NCBI GenBank assembly: GCA_030609215.1
Contig: JAUWCR010000023.1
Coordinates: forward strand, 1 to 10,053
Length of the DNA stretch: 10,053 nt
Direction of reading: 5' to 3'
DNA from: Actinomycetes bacterium
Lineage (GTDB): Bacteria; Actinomycetota; Humimicrobiia; Humimicrobiales; Humimicrobiaceae
Shown here in pieces: positions 1-5,989 of the stretch. Every line of letters begins with the position of its first letter. The stretch's first letter is position 1. The notes beneath the pieces were generated by a model. That model saw only the letters and a list, made by a program, of their open reading frames with translations. It was not told where the DNA came from and searched no databases. The position numbers were made by a program, and so were the translations under genes.

Positions 1-18
1 TTTATTTCACCTTAAAAA

Positions 19-39
19 ACCACCTTCTTTGAAGGTGGT
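19..39 (-). terminator. Hairpin with minus-strand T tract
   Basis: Nine perfect base pairs (ACCACCTTC pairing with GAAGGTGGT) enclose a TTT loop. Read on the minus strand, the stem is followed at once by a T run, complementary to the A run at 14-19, which is the form of an intrinsic terminator. On the plus strand no T run follows. No minus-strand gene is visible to its right, so it may instead be a structural end of a mobile element. Confidence 0.45.
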
Positions 40-83
40 AATGGTTAAATGGTTTTACCGTAAAGAGAATATGTACTAGCTGA

Positions 84-200
84 ATATTTTTTAAATTAAG
101 AATATTATATAAACAACATCGATTTGAAAGAATAGTTCAAAAGATATATAAGCCATCAAGAAAAAAAGATAATAGAGAAAACTGGCTAATAAGAATTTAA
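84..200 (+). pseudogene. C-terminal tail of an unidentified reading frame
   Basis: The frame is open from just after a TGA at 81-83 to a TAA at 198-200, about 38 codons, with no start codon preceded by a ribosome binding site. The predicted tail is rich in lysine and arginine and ends NRENWLIRI. The stop abuts the hairpin at 199-217, as the true end of a gene followed by a terminator would. I do not recognise the family. It could be the remnant of a mobile-element protein, or chance. Confidence 0.2.
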
Positions 201-217
201 GCCTCTTTTAGAGGCTT
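199..217 (+). terminator. Terminator-like hairpin
   Basis: Eight base pairs (AAGCCTCT with AGAGGCTT) enclose a TTT loop, followed by CTTTA, a weak T-rich tail. It sits directly after the open tail that stops at 198-200 and 130 bp before the first complete gene. Confidence 0.4.
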
Positions 218-225
218 CTTTAAAG

Positions 226-244
226 CCACCTGCTTAGCGGGTGG
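226..244 (+). repeat. Stable hairpin resembling an IS200/IS605 right end
   Basis: CCACCTGC pairs with GCGGGTGG (one T-G wobble) around a TTA loop, followed by ATTCTTTAC. A GC-rich hairpin a few bases before an element boundary is typical of the right end of IS200/IS605 elements, where it also forms the 3' end of the RNA guide used by TnpB. There is no tnpA or tnpB here. A plain transcription terminator is the simpler alternative. Confidence 0.35.
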
Positions 245-329
245 ATTCTTTACTAGATTAGGTATCGAATAAAAAATATAAAGTTTAAATAGAACGAATT
301 AAGAAATATTTAAAAAAGAGATTACTCAT

Positions 330-1715
330 ATGACTACTGATTTAGATAAAGTTGTTAAATATGTTAAAAATACAGTTTTTAGTGAATTAACTAATGATAT
401 AGTAGATAAAACGAAATTATGCATATTAGATATTATATGTTCTGCTGCGATGGGTCAGTTTAGCAAATCAAATGAGATAGTAAAGAATACAATTTTGGAT
501 GAATTTAGCTTAAATAATAAATTATTACTCGACAAAAATATGGCAACTATATGGTTTAGTGATTTTAAAACATATACTCCCTTGGCTGTTTTTATAAATA
601 GTACTGCTTCAACTGCATTAGATATTGATGATGGTTTTGATCCAGACATGGGTCATGCAGGTGGTATGGTTATTCCAGCTGTTTTGACTGCCTGTGAAGC
701 AAATAATTTTTCCACAAAAAAAGCAATAGCTGCAATTGTTGTTGGTTATGACGTTGCACTAGCAGCAAGTGATTTTCTTCTGAGATATGGGGAGAAAAGA
801 TTTCCATTTAATTGTGGTTCAGGAACACATGGAGCAATTGGTGTTACAACTGCACTTGCGAATCTTTTTGACCTAGATACTAACTTAATAAGTGAATCTT
901 TAAGAATTTCTCAAGCGTTTATGCCTTTTAATAATAGCTATGGTGGACCTGATAGAACTGGCCATGGTTCAGTAGAAAGAGGGGCTATGACAAAAGAGTC
1001 AATGAACTTTGGAGCTTTATCTGGGTATCTGTCATTTATCTTGGCTAAAGAAGGTTATACCGGTGTTACATCATTTATGGAATATGATAATATTGGGACT
1101 AAATTTATATCAATAATTAATACTCATGTTGGTATAAAAAATGCATACATAAAATTTTACGCGTCTTGTAGATGGTCCCATTTTCCTATTGAGGCAATAT
1201 TAAAAATAAGAAAAAAATATAAATTTAAATTAGATGAAATAAATAAAATAGTTATTTATTCATTTTGGTCTGCTACAAGATTAAATAATATGAATCCTAT
1301 AAGCATAGAGAGTATTCAGTATAGTATTCCGTATTGTATAGCTTTAATCCTTAAATATGGTGAATTAAATTGGCCAGAAATAAAGTTAACATTTATAAAT
1401 AATCCTGAAATAAAAAGTATCGCAGAAAAAATATATATTGAAGCAGATGATAGATTTAATTTAAAAAATCAACCTGGAAGAGGATGCGAAGTAAAAGTTA
1501 TATTAAATAATGGCAATATATTAGGAGAAATAGTAACTAGTATAAAAGGTGATATTAATTATCAATTATCTTATAAGGACATAAAATTAAAATTCATTAA
1601 TAACTGCAAATCTTTTATTAAAAAAGAAAAAATAATGAATATTGCAGAGCTAGTAAAAAATTTTGAGAATATAAAAATTAGTGATTTAACAAAATTATTA
1701 AGACTTAACATTTAA
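330..1715 (+). CDS. MmgE/PrpD family protein
   Basis: This 461-residue protein has the usual length of the MmgE/PrpD family, which includes 2-methylcitrate dehydratase, cis-aconitate decarboxylase and iminodisuccinate epimerase. These are cytoplasmic, cofactor-free enzymes acting on small di- and tricarboxylates. The family layout is visible: a helical N-terminal domain with an ILDIICSAAMG-like segment, the acidic cluster D98-D100-D101 followed by H109 in GHAGG (where the family often has a GHP-type motif), a segment IAAIVVGYDVALAASDF, and CRWSHFPIEA near residues 280-289 in the position of the conserved active-site region. The ATG at 330 has only a weak ribosome binding site (AAAGAG nine bases upstream), but no better start exists. 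It is 19 bp upstream of an FAD-dependent oxidoreductase and very probably cotranscribed with it. The substrate cannot be read from the sequence, so I do not call it prpD. Confidence 0.9.
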   Translation: MTTDLDKVVKYVKNTVFSELTNDIVDKTKLCILDIICSAAMGQFSKSNEIVKNTILDEFSLNNKLLLDKNMATIWFSDFKTYTPLAVFINSTASTALDIDDGFDPDMGHAGGMVIPAVLTACEANNFSTKKAIAAIVVGYDVALAASDFLLRYGEKRFPFNCGSGTHGAIGVTTALANLFDLDTNLISESLRISQAFMPFNNSYGGPDRTGHGSVERGAMTKESMNFGALSGYLSFILAKEGYTGVTSFMEYDNIGTKFISIINTHVGIKNAYIKFYASCRWSHFPIEAILKIRKKYKFKLDEINKIVIYSFWSATRLNNMNPISIESIQYSIPYCIALILKYGELNWPEIKLTFINNPEIKSIAEKIYIEADDRFNLKNQPGRGCEVKVILNNGNILGEIVTSIKGDINYQLSYKDIKLKFINNCKSFIKKEKIMNIAELVKNFENIKISDLTKLLRLNI

Positions 1716-1718
1716 TGT

Positions 1719-1730
1719 AAGGAGGGGAGG
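1719..1730 (+). promoter_or_regulatory. Strong ribosome binding site fixing a TTG start
   Basis: AAGGAGGGGAGG lies just after the stop of the MmgE/PrpD gene and 4-9 bases before the TTG at 1735. No in-frame ATG is available between it and the nucleotide-binding motif, so it supports TTG as the true start of the oxidoreductase. Confidence 0.75.
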
Positions 1731-1734
1731 AAGT

Positions 1735-3984
1735 TTGAATAATCTAAAATTTGAAAAAGTGTATGACGTCACAATTGTTGGAGGTGGTTTAGCAGGTATA
1801 TGTGCTGCTATTAGTTCAGCACGATTAAATTGTAAAGTAGCACTTATTCAAAATAGACCTGTCTTAGGAGGTAATTCAAGTAGTGAAATTAGGGTACCAA
1901 TAAGTGGCGCTGCCAGTTTTAATCCTTGGGCTAGGGAGACAGGTATAATTGAGGAGCTTATAAGTGAGGATCGTATTAGAAATCATAGGCGTTTTTCGGA
2001 TGGAACTATTACCTCTATATGGGATATGGTATTATACAATGCGGTAAAAAATGAGAAGAATATCGAACTTTTTTTAGACACGCATATGACAGATACAATT
2101 ATGGAAAAAGATAATAAAGTAATAAAAGCTATTAGGTGCTTTCAAGTAGGAAGTGAAAAAGAACTTTTAGTATATTCAAAAATATTTATAGATTGTACAG
2201 GGGATGGTACTGTTGCGTATAAGGCAGGTGCGGAATATAGATTTGGCAGAGAATCAAGGGATGAGTTTGATGAAAAATTAGCTCCTGAAAAAGCAGATAA
2301 TTATACTCAAGGAAGCAGCATTTTGTTCCATTCTATAAAAACTGAAACTAAAGTACCATATATACCACCAAATTGGGCTGAGAAATATACAAATGAGGAA
2401 AAGTTAAAATTTAGGAATCATAAAAATATTCAATCAGGATATTGGTGGATTGAGATTGGTTCACCTCCATTTAATACTATAAAAGATAATAGTATTATTA
2501 AAGATGAATTGCTAAAACATTTGGTCGGGGTTTGGGATCATGTTAAAAACTATGGAAATCATGGTGCAGAGGATTATAATATTGATTGGATTGGAATGGT
2601 TCCAGGGAAAAGAGAATCTAGAAGAATAGTAGGTGATTATATACTTAATGAAAAAGATGTAAAAAATTCAAAACTTTTTGATGATCGAATTGCATATGGT
2701 GGCTATTTTATTGATATACATACACTGGGTGGAATTCTGGCCATTAACGAACCACCAGAGCCAACATTTTCAGGAGATAATATCGAAATTGAAAAAAAGC
2801 AAATATATGTATATCCAATTCCTTTTAGGTGTCTTTACTCAAAAAATGTAAAAAACCTTTTAATGGCTGGAAGAAATATAAGTGTAACTCACGTTGCTCT
2901 TGGTACAGTACGTGTTATGGCAACTTGTGCAATATTAGGTCAAGCTGTAGGTGTTAGTGCTTATTTATGTAGAAAATATAATAATTATCCAAAAGAAATA
3001 TATAGAAAATACATTAAAGAATTACAACAATTATTAATAAAAGAAGATCATTATATACCTTATATAAAAAATGAAGACATAAATGATTTTGCGATAGAGG
3101 CAAAAATTATAGCAAGCAGCGAGAGTAAACTAAATTTTAATATAGGACAAATAGGCACTATTTATGAAGTCAGGGAAAGATATATTAATGTTTCTAACTT
3201 AAATATTGAAAGATTGCAAGTATTTCCAATATCATCAAATTATTTAGATTTTATTGAAGTTCTATTAGAATCTAAAGAAAAAACAGCATCAAAAGTTAAA
3301 TTTAAATTTGGGAAAATTAGTTCTATTTGGGATTTTAATAATCTAATTGAATTAAAAAATGGAGAATTAATAGTTAATCCTAATAAAAAGATGTTTATAA
3401 AGTTAGATATAAAACAGCAATTAGAGCCAGATAGTTTTTACTGGTTGTCTATTTACTCAAAAGGAGAAATATATTGGCTATATAATTATAATTCACCTAC
3501 AGGAGTTGTTTCTGGTTCGAGGGTTATTAATAAATGGTTATTGCATTATGGTTCTTATTCTATGAAATTAAATCCAGAGCAATACCCATATAAACCATTA
3601 AACATATTAAATGGTACCGCAAGACCGGAAAAATGGACAAATATATGGATTTCTGACCCAGATAAGGGATTCCCTCAATATATAGAAATAGAATTTAAAG
3701 AAAACATAATCTTTAGTACAATATTTATAACTTTTGATACAAATCTTAGTAGAACATATGTAAATATGGAAAAATTTTTCATAGCGCCTGAATGTGTCAA
3801 AGATTATACAATTTTTTATTTAGAAAATTCTAGCTGGAAAAGAATTGTGGAAGTTAAAGATAATTATAAAAGAAGAAGAATCCATAAATTTAGTCCTGTT
3901 AAATCTAAAAAAATAAGATTAGAAATTTATAGCACAAATGGCGCCCAATCAGCAAGGGTATACGAAATTAGAGTATATAAATAA
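1735..3984 (+). CDS. FAD-dependent oxidoreductase with C-terminal discoidin-like domain
   Basis: This 749-residue protein starts at a TTG backed by a very strong ribosome binding site. Residues 10-45 form a Rossmann FAD-binding unit with G16-x-G18-x-x-G21, followed by a LGGNSSSEIR segment near residue 50, a hallmark of the FAD_oxidored (PF12831-type) family. A second FAD-contacting segment, NLLMAGRNIS, lies at about residues 374-383, followed by a HVALGTVRVMATCAILGQA stretch. From about residue 450 the protein is beta-rich, and about residues 620-749 look like an F5/8-type C (discoidin) or galactose-binding module. There is no signal peptide, so it is probably cytoplasmic. The family includes uncharacterised oxidoreductases in carbohydrate-catabolic loci; the reaction here is unknown. 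It lies between the MmgE/PrpD gene and a DeoR regulator, with 19- and 15-bp gaps, which fits an operon. The family call is secure; the C-terminal domain call is moderate. Confidence 0.88.
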   Translation: MNNLKFEKVYDVTIVGGGLAGICAAISSARLNCKVALIQNRPVLGGNSSSEIRVPISGAASFNPWARETGIIEELISEDRIRNHRRFSDGTITSIWDMVLYNAVKNEKNIELFLDTHMTDTIMEKDNKVIKAIRCFQVGSEKELLVYSKIFIDCTGDGTVAYKAGAEYRFGRESRDEFDEKLAPEKADNYTQGSSILFHSIKTETKVPYIPPNWAEKYTNEEKLKFRNHKNIQSGYWWIEIGSPPFNTIKDNSIIKDELLKHLVGVWDHVKNYGNHGAEDYNIDWIGMVPGKRESRRIVGDYILNEKDVKNSKLFDDRIAYGGYFIDIHTLGGILAINEPPEPTFSGDNIEIEKKQIYVYPIPFRCLYSKNVKNLLMAGRNISVTHVALGTVRVMATCAILGQAVGVSAYLCRKYNNYPKEIYRKYIKELQQLLIKEDHYIPYIKNEDINDFAIEAKIIASSESKLNFNIGQIGTIYEVRERYINVSNLNIERLQVFPISSNYLDFIEVLLESKEKTASKVKFKFGKISSIWDFNNLIELKNGELIVNPNKKMFIKLDIKQQLEPDSFYWLSIYSKGEIYWLYNYNSPTGVVSGSRVINKWLLHYGSYSMKLNPEQYPYKPLNILNGTARPEKWTNIWISDPDKGFPQYIEIEFKENIIFSTIFITFDTNLSRTYVNMEKFFIAPECVKDYTIFYLENSSWKRIVEVKDNYKRRRIHKFSPVKSKKIRLEIYSTNGAQSARVYEIRVYK

Positions 3985-4131
3985 GAAAAGGATATAAAAA
4001 TGTTTATAGAGGAAAGAAGGAAAAAAATATTAGAAATGCTAGATAATAAAGAAAAAATTTCTAATGAAGAAATAATGAGTTTATTAAATGTATCAAAATC
4101 TACTGTTAGGAGAGATTTAATCGATTTAGAA

Positions 4132-4139
4132 TCAAAAAA
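4132..4139 (+). repeat. Target-site duplication, left copy
   Basis: TCAAAAAA immediately before the insertion sequence matches the 8 bp directly after its right end (5163-5170). Eight base pairs is the known duplication length of the IS1595 family. One extra A at 4140 leaves the exact left boundary uncertain by one base. Confidence 0.8.
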
Positions 4140-4140
4140 A

Positions 4141-4165
4141 TTGGGGGTATTCAGTTGACTCCAGT
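4141..4165 (+). repeat. Left terminal inverted repeat of the IS
   Basis: These 25 bases are the exact reverse complement of 5138-5162. The repeat contains TTGACT (4155-4160), usable as the -35 box of the transposase promoter. Confidence 0.95.
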
Positions 4166-4183
4166 AACCCCAATATGTAGTAT
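4155..4183 (+). promoter_or_regulatory. Predicted transposase promoter
   Basis: TTGACT (4155-4160) and TAGTAT (4178-4183) are separated by exactly 17 bases, a good sigma-70-type match. The expected transcription start is only a few bases before the ATG at 4192, so the message would be leaderless or nearly so. This agrees with the lack of a usable ribosome binding site. Confidence 0.6.
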
Positions 4184-4190
4184 ATTGGGG
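4168..4190 (+). promoter_or_regulatory. Subterminal hairpin directly before the transposase start
   Basis: CCCCAATAT pairs perfectly with ATATTGGGG (9 bp, 5-base loop) and ends two bases before the ATG. A transcript from the element's own promoter would start near the end of the right arm and lack the hairpin. A read-through transcript from the host operon would fold it next to the start codon. Such folding is a known way for insertion sequences to limit transposase expression from outside transcription; its use here is an inference. Confidence 0.55.
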
Positions 4191-4191
4191 T

Positions 4192-5175
4192 ATGGAAGAT
4201 TATCCCCGAACACTCAGTGAGTTTGATGACTTGTTTGGAACAGAAGACGCATGTTGGAAGTATCTTGTGCGAGTGCGCTGGCCAAACGGTTTTGTATGTC
4301 CGAGGTGTCTGGGCACAAAGGCTTGGCACAGAAACCGAGGTTTGATGGTATGTGCTTCTTGCAGTTATGAAGTATCCGTAACAGCGGGAACTGTTTTTGA
4401 GAGCACTCATAAGCCACTGACGATGTGGTTTCGGGCGATGTGGTGGGTCACCAGTCAAAAGACCGGAGCCAGTGCATTGAGTTTGCAACGTATTCTTGGT
4501 TTGGGTAGCTACTACACGGCATGGACCTGGTTGCATAAACTACGGCGAGCAATGATACGTCCTGGCCGAGATCGAATTTTAGGCACAGTAGAAGTTGATG
4601 AGTCTTATGTTGGTGGTAAAAAGTCTGGAAAGCGTGGCCGTAGCGTGGCTGGAAAGGCTTTAATCGTAATTGTTGCAGAGGTAGACGGAACCCGGATCGG
4701 ATGGATTCGGCTTCGGCGAGTTCGAGATGCATCTGCTGAAAGCCTGGAGGATGCCATTAAGCAAACTGTAGAGCCAGGGAGTGTGGTTTGGACCGACGGA
4801 TGGAATGGCTACAATGGCCTGGACCGCCTCGGCTATATTCATGAAGTGGTGCGTGAAGAAGCTGCTGTAGGTAACAGTTTGCTACCCTCTTGCCATAGGG
4901 TAGCGTCCCTTCTTAAGCGATGGATGATGGGCACACATCAGGGAGCTATTAGTCATGAACATTTGGATTACTACCTTGGCGAGTACACGTTTCGGTTTAA
5001 TCGCCGAACCAGCCGTCACCGCGGTAAGCTCTTCTACCGATTGGTTCAACAAGGGGTTGCTATTGAAGCAACCCTTACAAAACTATGGTTAAACACATCA
5101 GGGGGCGTAGACCTAAACACCACAACATATAGCACTAACTGGAGTCAACTGAATACCCCCAATCAAAAAATTTAA
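4192..5175 (+). CDS. IS1595-family transposase (ISXO2-like)
   Basis: The 327-residue protein starts at ATG 4192, just inside the left end. A zinc ribbon is visible with C36-x-x-C39 and C54-x-x-C57, followed by the ISXO2-like RNase H-fold catalytic domain: D136 in VEVDESYVGGKK, D202 in VWTDGWNGY, and a third position that appears to be H235 in CHRVASLLKRW, with K242 after it. The tail YYLGEYTFRFNRRTSRHRGK, rich in arginine, is typical of the family. The enzyme would cut and join the element's 25-bp ends. The frame has no stop inside the element: it runs through the right inverted repeat and ends at a TAA in host DNA (5173-5175), so the last four residues come from the target site. All catalytic elements look intact, so it may be active. 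Confidence 0.93.
   Translation: MEDYPRTLSEFDDLFGTEDACWKYLVRVRWPNGFVCPRCLGTKAWHRNRGLMVCASCSYEVSVTAGTVFESTHKPLTMWFRAMWWVTSQKTGASALSLQRILGLGSYYTAWTWLHKLRRAMIRPGRDRILGTVEVDESYVGGKKSGKRGRSVAGKALIVIVAEVDGTRIGWIRLRRVRDASAESLEDAIKQTVEPGSVVWTDGWNGYNGLDRLGYIHEVVREEAAVGNSLLPSCHRVASLLKRWMMGTHQGAISHEHLDYYLGEYTFRFNRRTSRHRGKLFYRLVQQGVAIEATLTKLWLNTSGGVDLNTTTYSTNWSQLNTPNQKI
5138..5162 (-). repeat. Right terminal inverted repeat of the IS
   Basis: This is a perfect 25-bp reverse complement of the left end. It also encodes, in frame, the WSQLNTP segment of the transposase C terminus. Confidence 0.95.
5163..5170 (+). repeat. Target-site duplication, right copy
   Basis: TCAAAAAA repeats 4132-4139. After removal of one copy and the element, the DeoR frame continues across the junction, which independently confirms the boundaries. 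Confidence 0.8.
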
Positions 5176-5865
5176 TTATTAAAACCAGAGCTGGATGTCT
5201 TAAGAAGCAATTTTTTAAATATGAGTCTTCTTTGGATAAAAAAAGATTTTGAATTTAAAAATTAAAAAAATAATTGCAAAAATATCTAGAAGTATTATTA
5301 GTGACTATGATGTAATTTTTATAAGTGGTGGAACGACTACCCAAGAACTTGCTAAATTATTAACTGGCGAACTAGAAATTACTGTTTTTACAAATGCAAT
5401 AAATATTTTATTAGAGATTTACAAAAATAATAATTTAAATATAAAATTTGTTGGAGGAGACTTTCGAAGAAAAACTCTTTCAACTATTGGAATTGAATCT
5501 ATTGAATTTATTAAAAAATACGATTTTGATAAATGTTTTTAGTTGTAAATGGTATTAGTATAGTAGAAGGTTTGACAACTCCTGATGAGCTTGAGGCATA
5601 TGTTGATAATGAAGTTGTTAAAAAATCTAAAGATAAAATAATTTTAGCAGATAATTCAAAATTCGGAGCAGCTGCTTTTTTAAAAATATGTAGTTTAGAA
5701 GTAATTGTTACAATAATAACTGATAAGGCTCCAAGTATTGAATATGATGATTTTTTTAAAAATAAAAATATAAGAGTATTATATAATGAATAAGATAATT
5801 ATTCTGGATCTGCAGGGATATAAACATAAATCTTTCCCTTCCTTTATCCTAGAAAATGAGAGACT

Positions 5866-5894
5866 TAGTTCAATTTAGGTATTGAAATTATAAT
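5866..5894 (+). promoter_or_regulatory. Possible promoter upstream of the URO-D-fold genes
   Basis: A perfect TATAAT at 5889-5894 lies about 95 bp before the start at 5990. The -35 region (TAGTTC, 5866-5871, 17-base spacing) is a poor match. In AT-rich DNA a TATAAT can occur by chance, so this is weak. The 196-bp gap between the broken regulator and the next gene leaves room for a separate promoter. Confidence 0.25.
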
Positions 5895-5977
5895 ATTAAA
5901 AGAAGTAACAGCTAGTGTGATTAGGAAATAAAATCAGGCTGATTCAATATCTGTTTAATAATTAAATGATTAAATAC

Positions 5978-5985
5978 AGAAGGAG
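5978..5985 (+). promoter_or_regulatory. Ribosome binding site fixing the start at 5990
   Basis: AGAAGGAG ends four bases before the ATG at 5990. The in-frame ATG at 5966 lies upstream of this site and has none of its own, so 5990 is preferred. Confidence 0.75.
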
Positions 5986-5989
5986 TCAT

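Larger units (their letters stand above)
1..329. other. Gene-free leader with hairpins and a possible mobile-element remnant
   Basis: No complete gene is visible in this stretch. It contains a compact hairpin at 19-39, a short open tail at 84-200, and two adjacent hairpins at 199-217 and 226-244. The first and last hairpins share the arms CCACC and GGTGG. Paired subterminal hairpins of this kind are typical of IS200/IS605 elements and their short non-autonomous derivatives, so the block may be such a remnant; that is an inference from structure only. Between 245 and 329 I see only AT-rich sequence and no convincing promoter for the gene that starts at 330. Confidence 0.4.
4141..5162 (+). mobile_element. 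Complete IS1595-family insertion sequence
   Basis: The element is 1022 bp, bounded by perfect 25-bp inverted repeats starting TTGGGGGTATTC and flanked by an 8-bp direct repeat. It carries a single transposase gene with a zinc ribbon and an ISXO2-like catalytic domain, the pattern of the IS1595 family. Its base composition is clearly more GC-rich than the surrounding genes, pointing to origin in another genome. Perfect ends, an intact transposase frame and an intact target duplication indicate a recent insertion. It lies in the same orientation as the host gene and splits it just after the DNA-binding domain. I cannot assign the subgroup or a named element without a search. Confidence 0.93.
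4000..5793 (+). pseudogene. DeoR-family transcriptional regulator, disrupted by an IS and two frameshifts
   Basis: The N-terminal part (4000-4139) encodes a DeoR-type helix-turn-helix: FIEERRKKILEML, then EEIMSLLNVS and the recognition segment STVRRDLIDLE. The ATG at 4000 follows AAAAGGA at good spacing. An insertion sequence splits the gene. Removing it and one target copy continues the frame as KNLIIKTRAG. The sensor domain then appears in two further frames: at about 5246-5539 (ISGGTTTQELA, VFTNAINI, GGDFRRKTLSTIG) and 5539-5793 (VNGISIVEGLTTPDELEA, ADNSKFG). Restoring one A in the A7 run at 5238-5244 and one T in the T5 run at 5536-5540 gives a continuous 254-residue protein, the normal DeoR length. 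DeoR regulators usually repress nearby sugar or sugar-acid genes and respond to phosphorylated intermediates. As shown, the gene cannot make a complete protein. It closely resembles the regulator starting at 9713. Confidence 0.88.

Noticed and set aside
455..649. Minus-strand frame of 64 codons inside the MmgE/PrpD gene
   Set aside because: It is antisense to a complete, family-matching gene and has no start signal.
4132..4842. Several minus-strand open frames of 60-134 codons inside the insertion sequence
   Set aside because: They lie opposite the well-supported transposase, lack ribosome binding sites, show no domain features, and one runs across the IS boundary. They are by-products of the GC-richer coding sequence.
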